From Dolichospermum flos-aquae CCAP 1403/13F (GTDB lineage Bacteria > Cyanobacteriota > Cyanobacteriia > Cyanobacteriales > Nostocaceae): DNA of 64,000 nucleotides. The translations under genes were made by a program, and so were the position numbers. Of this stretch, positions 19,280 through 29,485 are shown one piece after another. The stretch's first letter is position 1, and each line of letters starts with the position of its first letter. The notes below the pieces were generated by a model. That model had not been told where the DNA came from. It worked only from the letters and a program-made list of their open reading frames with translations, and searched no databases. Location: assembly GCF_012516395.1 (NCBI RefSeq), contig NZ_CP051206.1, positions 4,407,334 through 4,471,333 on the forward strand, written 5' to 3'.

Positions 19280-20455
19280 TTAACGAATATACTCTTTCAG
19301 TACACTATTCCGATTAGGATGGCGTAGTTTACGGAGTGCTTTAGCTTCGATTTGGCGAATGCGTTCGCGGGTAACATTGAAAATCTGGCCGATTTCTTCC
19401 AGAGTTTTCATGCGACCATCATCTAAACCATAGCGAAGTCGGAGAACGTCTCTTTCACGGGGACTGAGACTATCTAGGACTTTTTCTAGGTCTTCCCGCA
19501 GCAGGTTCTTAGAAACTTGATCTTCTGGTGTTTCGCCATCAGATTCGATAAAATCACCTAAACGGGAATCTTCTTCTTTACCGATAGGTGTTTCTAAGGA
19601 AATTGGCAACTGGGCAGATTTAGCAATAAACCGCAGTTTCTCGATGGTCATTTCCATGCGAGTCGCAATTTCTTCTTCTGTGGGTTTGCGTCCCATTTCT
19701 TGGGAGAGGAGTTTGGTGGTTTTCTTAATCCGAGAAATGGTTTCGTAGAGATGAACTGGTAACCGGATAGTGCGGGACTGATCAGCGATCGCTCTTGTAA
19801 TTGCTTGACGTATCCACCATGTAGCGTAGGTAGAAAACTTATAGCCTTTTTCGTGATCAAACTTTTCAGCGGCACGAATCAAACCCAAACTACCCTCTTG
19901 AATCAAGTCTTGGAAGGACAAGCCCCGATTCATGTATTTTTTGGCAATGGAAACTACAAGCCGCAGGTTAGATTGTACCATTTTGTCCTTCGCTCTGCGG
20001 CCAACGTGCAGCCGATAACGAAAGGTCGGTAATGGTAACGATACTTCTGCTGCCCATTCACTGTCTCTAGGATCGCGTTCTAGGCGTTCACAAAGCCTTT
20101 CCCTCGCTCGTTCTAGTTCCAGTAATTCAGCAATTTTCCGCGCTAATTCAATTTCTTCGTCTGCGCGTAACAAACGAATCCGCCCAATTTCTTGCAAATA
20201 CAAACGAATGGAATCTTCGGTGTAGTGCTTTTTCTTGGCAATTGGTGTCCGACGACGCGATTTAGCGGCTTTTCCAGACTTTGCGTCGTCCTCATCAGAC
20301 TGAGGCTCTAAAAAATCATCAATTTCGCCGTCATCAGTCAGCAATAAGTCCTCTTGTTCTTCTATTAAGAGTGCTTGTAATTCGATCTCAGGCGGATTTA
20401 TCATTTCTAGGTCAGGCTGATAAATATTATCGAGTACGTTGTTAGCCTGGTTCAT
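19280..20455 (-). CDS. sigA: Principal RNA polymerase sigma factor (RpoD/SigA)
   Basis: A 391-residue group 1 sigma-70 factor. An acidic N-terminal segment is followed by region 1.2 ([20 protein letters not shown]), region 2 with [20 protein letters not shown] and [14 protein letters not shown], region 3 ([14 protein letters not shown]), and region 4.2 [20 protein letters not shown]. Length and motifs are those of the cyanobacterial primary sigma. It is preceded by an unusually long non-coding stretch of about 1.2 kb. Confidence 0.95.
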   Translation of the reverse strand: MNQANNVLDNIYQPDLEMINPPEIELQALLIEEQEDLLLTDDGEIDDFLEPQSDEDDAKSGKAAKSRRRTPIAKKKHYTEDSIRLYLQEIGRIRLLRADEEIELARKIAELLELERARERLCERLERDPRDSEWAAEVSLPLPTFRYRLHVGRRAKDKMVQSNLRLVVSIAKKYMNRGLSFQDLIQEGSLGLIRAAEKFDHEKGYKFSTYATWWIRQAITRAIADQSRTIRLPVHLYETISRIKKTTKLLSQEMGRKPTEEEIATRMEMTIEKLRFIAKSAQLPISLETPIGKEEDSRLGDFIESDGETPEDQVSKNLLREDLEKVLDSLSPRERDVLRLRYGLDDGRMKTLEEIGQIFNVTRERIRQIEAKALRKLRHPNRNSVLKEYIR

Positions 20456-21624
20456 GCCGCGTTCCTCATGCTCCTTGCAGAATCAGTTACTCAAGACATT
20501 TTGATTACTTTTGGCATTAAGTAATCTCTAAAACCGAAAATTAGGGTTTGGCTGATTACCCTCAAAATATTTTCGGTGATTTTTTTCCTGTTTTATGCAG
20601 GATGGTTTAGTAAAAGTGGCAAATATCACTTTTTAGTGAATTGCTCGCTTTTTAAATTGTCATTCTTGGTAATTCCCCATGTCACTTTTGATTGAGCAAA
20701 TCTATAGCCTAGATCCATTTTTTTTCAAAAAGTTTCCTGATGGAGATACAAGTATATGACATTTGGCAAATTTAACTGTAAATACTGTTCCGATTGTAGC
20801 CTGTTTCACAAAAATTGCCCTCTTTTTGTGCATTATCTATGAACTCATTTACTAAGATTAAGCCACCTTTATCAAAAAGACATTAAAAATGGTGGTGATA
20901 CCATTAAATCTTGTTGAAAACTTTTTGGTTTGACAGTGGCATTCTCATTAAATTAAAAGGTAGGCACACTTTTATAAAACTTACACAAATTGTTCCCAAC
21001 TGCACAAATAGTATTTATGTTCTGTTGTAACTTCACCCGAGGACGGGTAATTGTTTACAGAAATTAGTTCTGGTTGAACTAATTGGACATATTCACTTTG
21101 GCGCTAGTGATTGGTTTTTGTTTCCAGGAACTAACCCTTGTATATGCTATACCAAGAACCTGAACTAAGGAGTTAAAGTTATGGCATATTTTTAGCTGGG
21201 TAAAAGATGAATTGAGAGAAATCTCAATTTAGCCTTATTCACACATTAGCGCAGAGTTGAGATTTCTACCCTGTGCAACTTGACAAACTGTTCCTATTGT
21301 ATACAACGATATTTTAATCAGGTGATAAATAATATTGTTGCTAAAGTTACCTAATGATCTGTTTAAGTAATTTTACGTATGTCAACTGTGATTTTGAATA
21401 CTTCTGATTTTAAGAAAGCGGCTGTCATCTGGTTATGAAAAGTTTTGTGTATGCTTACCAATCTTTGCTTTGTAGATAATATCTAGTTGCGCTTTCTAAG
21501 CATAGCAAATGCTTTCCCTATTTGTGGAGAAAATTTGTGATTTTTAGCGAAAAAGTTATGGGAACAGGGAACGGGGAACGGGGGAGGTAGAAACTTAATT
21601 ACCAATTCCCCATTACCCATTACC
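20456..21624. other. Long non-coding region upstream of sigA
   Basis: About 1.17 kb separates sigA from the 3' end of gyrB, both transcribed leftward, so it contains the gyrB terminator region and the sigA promoters and leader. It is AT-rich, with a short GGGAACGGGGAACGGGG repeat near 21565. I find no convincing ORF, tRNA or structured RNA. Confidence 0.5.
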
Positions 21625-24600
21625 TTAGATATCTAAATCTGTCATATTCAGTTTAGAACCATAAGTTTCAATGAATTCCCGTCTTGGTGCGACGCGATCG
21701 CCCATTAAGATGGTAAAAATCCGATCAGCTTCGGCTGCGTCTTCAATTTCCACTCGTTTGAGGGTACGGGTTTCTGGATTCATGGTGGTTGTCCACAGTT
21801 GTTCTGGCATCATTTCTCCCAAACCTTTAAAACGTTGAATGGTATAGTTAGCATTGCTGGGAAGAGTACCTAGATGCTGTTGCAATTCCCGTTCGCTGTA
21901 ACAATACTGATAATTTTTTCCTCGTTCTACTTTGTACAGTGGAGGACAAGCAATATAGATGAAACCTTGTTCAATCAATGCCCGTTGATAGCGATAGAAG
22001 AAAGTTAGCAACAGCGTGCGGATGTGCGCCCCATCTACGTCAGCATCGGTCATCAAGACTATGTGATGATATCGTAATTGTGCAGCATTAAATTCTTCAC
22101 CTTTGACACCTAAACCGAGTGCAGTAATTAACGATTGAATTTCGTTATTTTTATAGATTTTAGAGTCGTCGGTTTTTTCGATGTTGAGGATTTTACCACG
22201 CAAGGGCAGAATTGCTTGGGTGCGGCGATCGCGTCCTTGTTTGGCGCTATTGTGAACAAAAACACCACTGGCTAAAGCGAAGTTATGTGTTTGCGGAACT
22301 TCGATATCGTAAACGTCTACCTGTTCTGCTAAACGTTCAATACTGACAATGCGGTGATTGTAATTAGCAACAGCTTCATAAGCTAATGCTGGATTACCAT
22401 CAAAGTAACGTTGACAAAAACTATCAAACCGTAATAAAGACTTGTCTTTTGTCTGTTGACGGTAAGTATTATAAGCTTCTAAATCAAGCTTACCTTGCTC
22501 AACTTCAATCTGCTTGAGGACAGTAATAGTTTTGCGATAGTAGGTTTGCTGCAAAGTAGCATGACGTTGGGCGCGAAATTCAGGTGTCCATTGTTGCTGT
22601 GTTTTTTCTCGCCGCCATGTCAATAAAGCTTCATTTTCCCATTGTTCCTTAGCCAAAACTGATTGAGTTTCACGGGCTTGGGGATTATTCGCAAAATAGG
22701 TGCTAACTCTTTGGGATTGGGCTAAACGGTTGGCTTCATCACTCCAATAGTCTTGCTGTGCTTGATTGAGGCGTTCATGGTTTTCCTGACGATAAGTTTC
22801 GTTATTGTCATAAAACTCTCTCCATTTGCCCAGCATATAGCTTTGATAAGCTTCATCTTGCCATTGTTCCTTAGCTTGTGCTGACAAAATTTGCTGCGTT
22901 TCCGGCTGCTGCATTCTTTGACTCATCTTGGCACGAAATTCTTTACCTTGACGAGTTTTCCGGCTCTTTTCAATTACATCTTGACGATGTAATGTTTTTT
23001 CAATATGAGCGCGATGCAAAGCTAAGTGGGACTCAACCGATAATCGCTGTAAATTGGTAGGATTGTTATTGCGTTTGTTGAAATCAATATGATGGCAATG
23101 TTCTCCGTCTGTTAGCTGATAAACACCTAAATAACGGTTATACCAATCCGCTAAGGTATGGGTGAACAACCAAGAATCAGAACGGGGATTCCAAACCATT
23201 TCATAACCATTAATGGTAATCCCTAGATTGTTTATATCAGATATTTGCTGATATAGGGGCATGAGGGAATCATCAGGGGTTAAAAATGCAGCTTGCTTGT
23301 AGCTGCCATCGCGTAACATGAAGCGATGAGCCGGTGTGCAAACAATTGTTTCGCCATTATCTAATGTTACCTTAATGACTTCAGCATTGGCTTTAGTCAT
23401 GCGGGGGTTAATAATCCGTTCTACCCCAATAGTGCCATCATTACGAATGGTGTAGCAAAAATGCTCTTTGCCGATTGCTTGTTCGGCGACGATTTCTTTA
23501 AAACTGAGCGATCGCCCATCAACTAATGCTACTAATGTATCACCATGAAAACAGCCACCCGCAGAATCGCCTTCCACGATGTATATTTCCGACTCAGCAG
23601 GGTCGCGGGAACTACAATCTGCTAATTTACCCGGAAGAGGAGAAGATTCTAATACTGATTTCCGACGGACTAATTCCCGCGCATGACGGGCAGCTTCAGC
23701 AGCTTTAAACGCTTGGATAGCTTTATCTAAAATAGCATCAGCGATCGCCGGATGGAAGTCCAAATACTCTGTAAGAACTTCACCCACAAAAGAATCAACA
23801 ATCCCGCGAACCTCTGTATTTCCCAGTTTAGTTTTAGTTTGTCCTTCAAATTCAGGATCAGGGACTTTAACAGAAATTACAGCCGTTAAACCTTCACGGA
23901 CGTGTTCACCACTGAGGTTAGATTCACCTTCTTTAATTTTATTCCGTTTACGAGCGGTGGCATTTAATGTCCGAGTTAAAACTGCCTTTAAACCTTCTAA
24001 GTGCGTACCACCATCAATAGTCCGAATATTATTAGCAAAGCCGAGGACATTATCTGTGTAAGCATCCGTACACCACTGCAAAGAAACTTCTACCTGGACG
24101 TTGTTACGTTCCCCTTGCACATAGATAATTTCTTCATGAAGTGGTTGCTTTTCACGATTCATGTAGGCGATATATTCCTTAATACCGCCTTTATATTCGT
24201 AAGTTTCTATTCTCGGTGTGTCGCTTTTCAGGATTTCTAAACGATGATCCGTAAAAATAATTCTGACACCTGCATTCAAATACGCCAACTCGCGCAAACG
24301 ACCTGATAAAGTAATGTAATCAAATTCTATGCTAGTGGTAAAAATTTGTGTATCTGGCTTGAAGGTAATAGAAGTACCCGTTCTATCTTCTTCATAAGGC
24401 GTTGCGACCAATTCCGTAACGGCGAAACTGCGTTCATATCGCTGGTTATGTACCTTGTGATCACGCCAAACCGTAACTTCTACAAACTCAGACAGGGCGT
24501 TAACAACGGAAATACCCACCCCGTGTAAACCACCGGAAACTTTGTAGCCACCACCACCAAACTTACCACCAGCGTGGAGAACAGTTAACACTGTTTCTAA

Positions 24601-24867
24601 AGCTGATTTCCCGGTTTTTGGGTGGATGTCTACGGGAATACCCCGACCATCATCTGTTACTGTCACAGAACCATCAGCATTGATATCCACTTCAACATGG
24701 GTACAGTGACCAGCTAAAGCTTCATCAACAGAGTTGTCCACTACCTCGTAAACTAAATGGTGGAGTCCTCGCGGACCTGTAGTACCAATGTACATCCCTG
24801 GTCGTTTGCGGACGGCTTCCAGACCTTCCAGAACTTGAATCTGATCGGCACTGTAACTGCTCGTCAT
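21625..24867 (-). CDS. gyrB: DNA gyrase subunit B containing an intein
   Basis: The precursor has 1080 residues: a ~645-residue GyrB host plus a 435-residue intein. GyrB provides the ATPase and TOPRIM parts of gyrase. Seen are the GHKL ATPase motifs VDNSVDEALAG and DDGRGIPVDIHPKTGKSALE, HAGGKFGGGGYKVSGGLHGV, the TOPRIM EIYIVEGDSAGG, and after the intein SAKQGRDRRTQAILPLRGKI and DADVDGAHIRTLL. The start at 24867 is chosen because AGGAG lies 6 nt upstream; the frame extends 12 codons further without homology. The intein splits the TOPRIM EGDSAGG|SAKQGRDR motif, a classic insertion site. Confidence 0.95.
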   Translation of the reverse strand: MTSSYSADQIQVLEGLEAVRKRPGMYIGTTGPRGLHHLVYEVVDNSVDEALAGHCTHVEVDINADGSVTVTDDGRGIPVDIHPKTGKSALETVLTVLHAGGKFGGGGYKVSGGLHGVGISVVNALSEFVEVTVWRDHKVHNQRYERSFAVTELVATPYEEDRTGTSITFKPDTQIFTTSIEFDYITLSGRLRELAYLNAGVRIIFTDHRLEILKSDTPRIETYEYKGGIKEYIAYMNREKQPLHEEIIYVQGERNNVQVEVSLQWCTDAYTDNVLGFANNIRTIDGGTHLEGLKAVLTRTLNATARKRNKIKEGESNLSGEHVREGLTAVISVKVPDPEFEGQTKTKLGNTEVRGIVDSFVGEVLTEYLDFHPAIADAILDKAIQAFKAAEAARHARELVRRKSVLESSPLPGKLADCSSRDPAESEIYIVEGDSAGGCFHGDTLVALVDGRSLSFKEIVAEQAIGKEHFCYTIRNDGTIGVERIINPRMTKANAEVIKVTLDNGETIVCTPAHRFMLRDGSYKQAAFLTPDDSLMPLYQQISDINNLGITINGYEMVWNPRSDSWLFTHTLADWYNRYLGVYQLTDGEHCHHIDFNKRNNNPTNLQRLSVESHLALHRAHIEKTLHRQDVIEKSRKTRQGKEFRAKMSQRMQQPETQQILSAQAKEQWQDEAYQSYMLGKWREFYDNNETYRQENHERLNQAQQDYWSDEANRLAQSQRVSTYFANNPQARETQSVLAKEQWENEALLTWRREKTQQQWTPEFRAQRHATLQQTYYRKTITVLKQIEVEQGKLDLEAYNTYRQQTKDKSLLRFDSFCQRYFDGNPALAYEAVANYNHRIVSIERLAEQVDVYDIEVPQTHNFALASGVFVHNSAKQGRDRRTQAILPLRGKILNIEKTDDSKIYKNNEIQSLITALGLGVKGEEFNAAQLRYHHIVLMTDADVDGAHIRTLLLTFFYRYQRALIEQGFIYIACPPLYKVERGKNYQYCYSERELQQHLGTLPSNANYTIQRFKGLGEMMPEQLWTTTMNPETRTLKRVEIEDAAEADRIFTILMGDRVAPRREFIETYGSKLNMTDLDI
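22249..23553 (-). mobile_element. GyrB intein with HNH homing endonuclease
   Basis: This 435-codon intein is in frame within gyrB. It starts with Cys (block A CFHGDTLVALVDG) after host Gly-Gly. Block B is ETIVCTPAHRFML, and it ends VYDIEVPQTHNFALASGVFV-His-Asn (blocks F and G), followed by host Ser as the +1 nucleophile. The core contains an HNH endonuclease (HCHHIDFNKRNNNPTNL) and Trp/Gln-rich helical repeats (AKEQWQDEAYQ, AKEQWENEALL). All residues needed for splicing are present, and the endonuclease looks intact. Length and insertion site match the known Synechocystis GyrB intein. Confidence 0.93.
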
Positions 24868-25293
24868 GAAAATTCTCCTGATGCTTGGGGTTAATATCGC
24901 CAAAAGGCGAAAAAAGTTAAATCACCCCAATAGTATATCACAAAAGCCTTCCTGCCGTCTGTAGCGCAATTTAATGAGAAGTTTATATAGGGGTTATCAC
25001 CCTAGTACCGCAGGGCGGAAGTCAAAAGTCAAAAGTCAAAAATCAAAAGTCAAAACTAATATACAGTAGGCTTTTTGGCGATTGAATATGGTTGCTTTAT
25101 TTACGCCGTGATGTACTAGTGATAATTGGCAAGAAAATTCCCTATTTTTCGTTCTTTTCCCCACTGACAACGAACAACTGACAACTGTACGGGCGAAGCA
25201 TTTGGAGAACTATTTTTGGCAATGACCGATAATTTATCTTCCAAATGCTTCGCCCCTACTAACAACTGACAACGAACAACTGACAACTGACTA
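24868..25293. other. gyrB-miaA divergent intergenic region with repeats
   Basis: This 426-bp spacer lies between divergent genes and should contain both promoters. It also holds a heptamer run of GTCAAAA units (about 25020-25057), ACAACTGACAACGA heptamers on both sides of a foldback unit, and that unit itself (25191-25255). Confidence 0.7.
25191..25255 (-). repeat. 65-bp foldback repeat, inverted copy of the 61-kb array unit
   Basis: GGGCGAAGCATTTGG and its perfect inverse CCAAATGCTTCGCCC bound a 35-bp centre. The whole unit is the reverse complement of the first copy of the tandem array at 60961-61271. It is flanked on both sides by ACAACTGAC heptamers. Confidence 0.85.
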
Positions 25294-26190
25294 ATGACTA
25301 AATTAATTGTAATTTGTGGGGCAACAGCGACGGGTAAATCTGGTTTGGCTTTGAGTTTAGCGAGGAGATTAAATACTGTAATTCTTAGTGCGGATTCTCG
25401 TCAAGTGTATCGTGAGTTTGATATTGGTACAGCTAAACCAAATGTGATTGAACAAAAATCAGTTCCCCATTATTTGATAGATATCTGTGAACCAACTGAA
25501 ATAATGACATTAGCAGATTATCAGGAACAAGCACAAGCTTTAATTGCTAGTTTGGGAGTTGAAACACTGTTGTTAGTTGGAGGGACTGGTTTATATATTC
25601 GTTCCATTGTGCAAGGAATGAAGATTCCCCGAGTTGCACCACAGCCAGAATTGCGATCGCAATTAGAATCTCTTGGGCAAATTCAACTTTACCAGATATT
25701 GCGACAAGTTGATGCGATCGCTGCTCAAAAAATTCATGCTCACGATTTGGTGCGAACTTTAAGAGCTTTGGAGGTTTACTATACAACTGGTATTCCCATT
25801 TCTGAGCAGCAAGGAGAAAATCCTCCGAATTATCCAATTTTACAAATTTGTTTAGATTCTGATGCCGAACATTTAGATGTGAGAATTCGCAACCGGACTG
25901 AGCAAATGATAGCTGATGGTTTAGTTGGTGAAGTTGAATATCTTTGTCAAAAATATGGTACTGATTTATCTTTATTAAATACATTAGGATATCAAGAAAT
26001 CAAGCAATATTTAACTGGTGAACTTTCTTTAGAAGAAGCTAAAGAATTAATTTTTTTACATACCAGACAATTCGCCAAACGTCAACGAACTTGGTTTAGA
26101 CAATCTCCTAATCTTGAATATGTTGACATGAATAATCCTGATTTATTAGAAACTGTTTGGAGACGAATAAATAGATCCCCGACTTCTTGA
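25294..26190 (+). CDS. miaA: tRNA dimethylallyltransferase
   Basis: A 298-residue enzyme that prenylates A37 of tRNAs reading UNN codons. It has the P-loop ICGATATGKSGLALSLARRL, SADSRQVYREFDIGTAKP, the DxQ-like VGGTGLYIRSIVQG and the C-terminal RQFAKRQRTWFRQ. Its last five codons (RSPTS) and stop lie inside a 33-bp palindrome, so the C-terminus is partly repeat-derived. It is transcribed divergently from gyrB. Confidence 0.93.
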   Translation: MTKLIVICGATATGKSGLALSLARRLNTVILSADSRQVYREFDIGTAKPNVIEQKSVPHYLIDICEPTEIMTLADYQEQAQALIASLGVETLLLVGGTGLYIRSIVQGMKIPRVAPQPELRSQLESLGQIQLYQILRQVDAIAAQKIHAHDLVRTLRALEVYYTTGIPISEQQGENPPNYPILQICLDSDAEHLDVRIRNRTEQMIADGLVGEVEYLCQKYGTDLSLLNTLGYQEIKQYLTGELSLEEAKELIFLHTRQFAKRQRTWFRQSPNLEYVDMNNPDLLETVWRRINRSPTS

Positions 26191-26205
26191 AGAAGTCGGG
26201 GATCT
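26173..26205. repeat. 33-bp perfect palindrome at the miaA stop codon
   Basis: Two 16-bp arms, AGATCCCCGACTTCTT and its inverse, flank a single base. The TGA of miaA is formed at the centre. The same palindrome with a different central base is at 53104-53136. A strong hairpin here would also act as a terminator-like structure between convergent miaA and higA. Confidence 0.88.
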
Positions 26206-26219
26206 GGTAAAACCGAACT

Positions 26220-26621
26220 CTAAATAAATAAACTAGGAGAAACCTTAAAATATTCTCCCAAGGCTTTTGCTTGTGCTTTGCTAATTGAACGTTTACCGTT
26301 GACAACTTCTGAAACTACACCACTGCTAGAACCAAGAATACGTACTAAGTCAGCTTGACGAATTCCGCTAGATTCCATGATATGTAGCAATATTTCATGA
26401 GGTGTAGATTCATCCATTGGATAATTTTCTTCCTCATAATCTTCAATTAGTCTGACAAGCAATTTGTGTAAAGCTCGCTCCTCTGGACTACGATTTTTTT
26501 TAAAAGTTAGATATTCTGCAACTTTTAGAAACCGTTCATAGTCTTCCTCTGTTTCAATTACTTGAGGAGCGATTTCAGCTAGTAATTGACTATAAGTATT
26601 TCGGTCAAAAGTAAGGGTCAT
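26220..26621 (-). CDS. higA: HigA-type antitoxin with HTH domain
   Basis: A 133-residue protein. The C-terminal half is an XRE-type helix-turn-helix (GIRQADLVRILGSSSGVVSE, VNGKRSISKAQAKALGEYF); the N-terminal half is the acidic helical toxin-neutralising part. The start overlaps the end of the toxin gene by 17 bp. Order toxin-then-antitoxin is characteristic of higBA. Confidence 0.85.
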   Translation of the reverse strand: MTLTFDRNTYSQLLAEIAPQVIETEEDYERFLKVAEYLTFKKNRSPEERALHKLLVRLIEDYEEENYPMDESTPHEILLHIMESSGIRQADLVRILGSSSGVVSEVVNGKRSISKAQAKALGEYFKVSPSLFI

Positions 26622-26904
26622 TTTTCCATTTATTTTTACTATATTCGGCGTGAGTTAGCAAGTATTTGTAGTACACCGTTTGATCTTCATAATCCATTCC
26701 TACAATTAAACGATAATCATTACCTTTGATATTAAAAACAGTAAAATTACCAACAGCTTCAGCATCTCGGTGAAATTTTTGAACATCATTTAAACTTTGC
26801 CATTCGGATTTTTTAACTGTTTTATACCAATCTTCAATTTGTTTTTTGATATCAGGGTACTTTGCTGCTTCTTCGCGGAGGGTGCGAATGTGAATTAAGT
26901 GCAT
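26605..26904 (-). CDS. higB: HigB-type mRNA interferase toxin
   Basis: A 99-residue HigB toxin. Family features are LREEAAKYPDIKKQIEDWYK, WQSLNDVQKFHRDAEAV, the strand pair FTVFNIKGNDYRLIVGMDY and the C-terminal THAEYSKNKWKND. HigB cleaves mRNA on the ribosome. It is encoded directly upstream of, and overlapping, its antitoxin. Confidence 0.87.
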   Translation of the reverse strand: MHLIHIRTLREEAAKYPDIKKQIEDWYKTVKKSEWQSLNDVQKFHRDAEAVGNFTVFNIKGNDYRLIVGMDYEDQTVYYKYLLTHAEYSKNKWKNDPYF

Positions 26905-27231
26905 AATATATTTTGGGTTTATTTTTTAACTTTTTTGTTAGAGTCATCGTTCTGCTTCCTCTTACCTTTTAACTCTTTTAACTATTTATATTCTCTCAAA
27001 ATGAGAGTGAATTGTCAAGCCCTTATTAAGGCTTATGCAAAATCTCTCTAAAACCCTCTTCCCTTCGTGTCCTTCGCTTCTATCCCTTCGGGACGCTCCG
27101 CGAACGTGGTTCATTTCTCTGTAATTAAAAACTCCACAAAGATAAAAAATCCTTGAGGAGCTTGAGAGAGTATTAACAGCTTTTACCGAGCCATAAAGAA
27201 TTAAGCCATAACACACCAAATAGTAAATTTA
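26905..27231. other. Intergenic region with small dispersed repeat, no gene
   Basis: A 327-bp spacer. Near 27055-27110 it holds CCCTTCGTGTCCTTCGC followed by TCCCTTCGGGACGCTCCGCG, the inverse of the repeat module found at 42187 and, inside a gene, at 46379. No supported ORF. Confidence 0.6.
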
Positions 27232-27735
27232 CTAATTATCTGGGAGTTGTTTTTTCAAAGCATCTAATAAAGCCCAACGGCTATCCGTAGGTGGTTCAGA
27301 AACAGCAGCATCTAAAATACCTGGACAATTAACATTGCATAATTGACGCTGAGGTAATGCTAAACACATCTGCTGATAGAGCCATTCACTGGGATCAAAA
27401 TGACCATCAGGTGCTAAAGTTTCCAGTAAATCTTCGATAGCGACTTCCATTTCTAAAGGCAAATCTTCCGTTTGATTAGCGGTTTCGTCTAACCAAATAA
27501 CTTCCTGAGTATTCAGAACCAAACGATGGTTATACTGCTGCAAACAGCGGTTGCAAGTACAGGTAACAATTGTTTCTGCCTGAGATGAAACTTCTAAATA
27601 ATTACCCTGATGTTTAACCTGGATAACTCCGCGAACTGGTGTCAATGTTTCTAGTCCAGGCAGAAACTCTTGAACTTGAATTTCCTCTGTCCGCTCCGGG
27701 GCTTTGGTTAGCTGCGGAATAAAAATAGCGTCCAT
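27232..27735 (-). CDS. yceD: YceD family protein (DUF177)
   Basis: A 167-residue DUF177/YceD protein. A cysteine pair in TCTCNRCLQQY and a second Cys group (CNVNCPG) look like a metal site. The family is linked to 23S rRNA accumulation in bacteria and plastids, often next to rpmF; here it ends the rpmH-rnpA-yidC-khpB cluster, which keeps the ribosome-related context. It starts 86 bp after khpB. Confidence 0.8.
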   Translation of the reverse strand: MDAIFIPQLTKAPERTEEIQVQEFLPGLETLTPVRGVIQVKHQGNYLEVSSQAETIVTCTCNRCLQQYNHRLVLNTQEVIWLDETANQTEDLPLEMEVAIEDLLETLAPDGHFDPSEWLYQQMCLALPQRQLCNVNCPGILDAAVSEPPTDSRWALLDALKKQLPDN

Positions 27736-27821
27736 AGGATTTGTGAAATACCCTTAAAATTGAGCATGGGTAATGGGTAAATGGTGATTGATAAAATCAT
27801 CACCTATTCCCTATTCCCTAA

Positions 27822-28337
27822 TTATGGTGTAACTGCCTGACGAACAACTAAATAACGATAAGGTTCTTTACCACGACTGAAGGTTTCTAAATCAGAAAAT
27901 TCCTGCAATAACGTGTGGATTTGGCGACGTTCTGAAGAACTAAGAGATTGAAGTTCTACCTCTCTGCCCGAAAAGCGAACTTCTGCGGCAGCATTTTCGG
28001 CTAAAGTGCGGATTTCGCCTTGTCGTCTCACCCGATAACCACTCAATTCAACCGTGTAAGCCGTTTGATTGTCTTCTGGTTGGTTTAAGTTGAGAACGGA
28101 ATTTGCTAGATACTGAATTCCGTCTAGCACCGAACCACCAGCACCAATTAAAATCCTAATTTGTTCTGATGTTAAATTAGTTTGATCTATTGTCAACCAG
28201 TAGCTTGCTCCTGCTGGGACATCTTGCTCAGAAGATGGGGTAGTTTCTAAATTAGCCCGTACTTGGGTAGATACACCAGTCAGAAGTAGCAAATTCTGTA
28301 ACCATTGTTCACTACTTTGCATAGAAATGTCGCTCAT
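27822..28337 (-). CDS. khpB: KhpB/Jag RNA-binding protein (KH and R3H domains)
   Basis: A 171-residue protein. The central KH domain includes RILIGAGGSVLDGIQYLANS and the C-terminal R3H domain includes SSSERRQIHTLLQEFSDLET followed by SRGKEPYRYLVV. It binds RNA and is commonly coupled to yidC. I start at the ATG at 28337, 2 nt after the yidC stop, giving probable translational coupling. A TTG two codons upstream would overlap yidC. Confidence 0.85.
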   Translation of the reverse strand: MSDISMQSSEQWLQNLLLLTGVSTQVRANLETTPSSEQDVPAGASYWLTIDQTNLTSEQIRILIGAGGSVLDGIQYLANSVLNLNQPEDNQTAYTVELSGYRVRRQGEIRTLAENAAAEVRFSGREVELQSLSSSERRQIHTLLQEFSDLETFSRGKEPYRYLVVRQAVTP

Positions 28338-28339
28338 AA

Positions 28340-29485
28340 TCAACCATTAGCCTTTTTCTTAGAACTTTTGGGTTCAAATGGCAACGCTTTTACTTCGATA
28401 GTTTGGGCTTCTTTCTCTTGTAAATCTACGATTTTTTGAATTTCTTCTGGTAGAGGTTCACGGGAGAGAATATAGGTTTGGACGGTTTGGAAAACGTTAC
28501 CAATTACCATATACATGAGTACCCCAGCCGGTAGGGGAAAGAATAAAAACATCCCAGAAAAGATGACAGGGGTAATTTTATTTACTGTATCTTGCTGAGG
28601 GTTGCCACCGCTGGAATTTTGTCCAGAAAGCATTTGGCTCACATAAAGGCTGATACCAAAGAAGACAATCATCCCCACAATATCCCAGTGGACTGTGTTA
28701 TCGGCATCAATAGCTCCGACTCGACCCAAAGCATCAATAAAGAGAAATCCTTTCTCTGCTGCTAGTCCGGGAATTGTGCCTTGAATGGTCACGTCTCCGG
28801 GTTCTAGAGCCTCTATATTGCCTTGGGCATCAATTTTAACCCTTTCTTCACCTTTAGTGATTTTCCAGTCAGGTGTTAATTTAGTTTCTGGGTGTTCTGC
28901 TAAGAGCAAATCAAATGGTTTCCCTTCTACGGTTTGATATTGAATCTTAGTCTTTTCTCCCACTGTTAACTTATTACCGCCTGGTAAAATGGCAGAAATG
29001 GGAGTATGTTCTCCATCAGCAATATAAATATTTTGCGGAGAAGTGGCAAAGGCTTGGGGTTGAATGCGCTCAATTTGTTCTTGAGGGAAGATTTGCAGAT
29101 TAACGGAATAGTTAACGCCGGAAAAAGGCGACCCCCGCAAAGTGGCAAACAGTGCTAGTAATACTGGCATCTGCAAAAGTAGAGGGAGACATCCTGCTAA
29201 GGGATTACCAAATTCATTTTGGACCTTGAGCATTTCCTCTTGTTGCTTTTGCTGATCGTCTTTATAGCGTTCTTTGATTTCTGCCATGCGCTTTTGCATC
29301 AGCGGTTGCACAACTTTCATCCGTCGCATACTACGGATAGAACCGGCACTCAGGGGATAGAGTGCAAAGCGGATAATCAATGTTAAAGCTACTATCGCCA
29401 ACCCATAGCTAGGGACAAAACCATAGAAAAGGTCTATGATTGGCAACATCACGTTGTTCGAGAGAAACCCGATACCAAAATCCAT
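28340..29485 (-). CDS. yidC: Membrane protein insertase YidC/Oxa1
   Basis: A 381-residue insertase for the plasma and thylakoid membranes. Hydrophobic segments are [56 protein letters not shown] and [18 protein letters not shown]. The groove Arg ([12 protein letters not shown]) and the cytoplasmic coiled region [19 protein letters not shown] are typical. A periplasmic domain of about 120 residues sits between segments 2 and 3, as in cyanobacterial homologues. Confidence 0.93.
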   Translation of the reverse strand: MDFGIGFLSNNVMLPIIDLFYGFVPSYGLAIVALTLIIRFALYPLSAGSIRSMRRMKVVQPLMQKRMAEIKERYKDDQQKQQEEMLKVQNEFGNPLAGCLPLLLQMPVLLALFATLRGSPFSGVNYSVNLQIFPQEQIERIQPQAFATSPQNIYIADGEHTPISAILPGGNKLTVGEKTKIQYQTVEGKPFDLLLAEHPETKLTPDWKITKGEERVKIDAQGNIEALEPGDVTIQGTIPGLAAEKGFLFIDALGRVGAIDADNTVHWDIVGMIVFFGISLYVSQMLSGQNSSGGNPQQDTVNKITPVIFSGMFLFFPLPAGVLMYMVIGNVFQTVQTYILSREPLPEEIQKIVDLQEKEAQTIEVKALPFEPKSSKKKANG

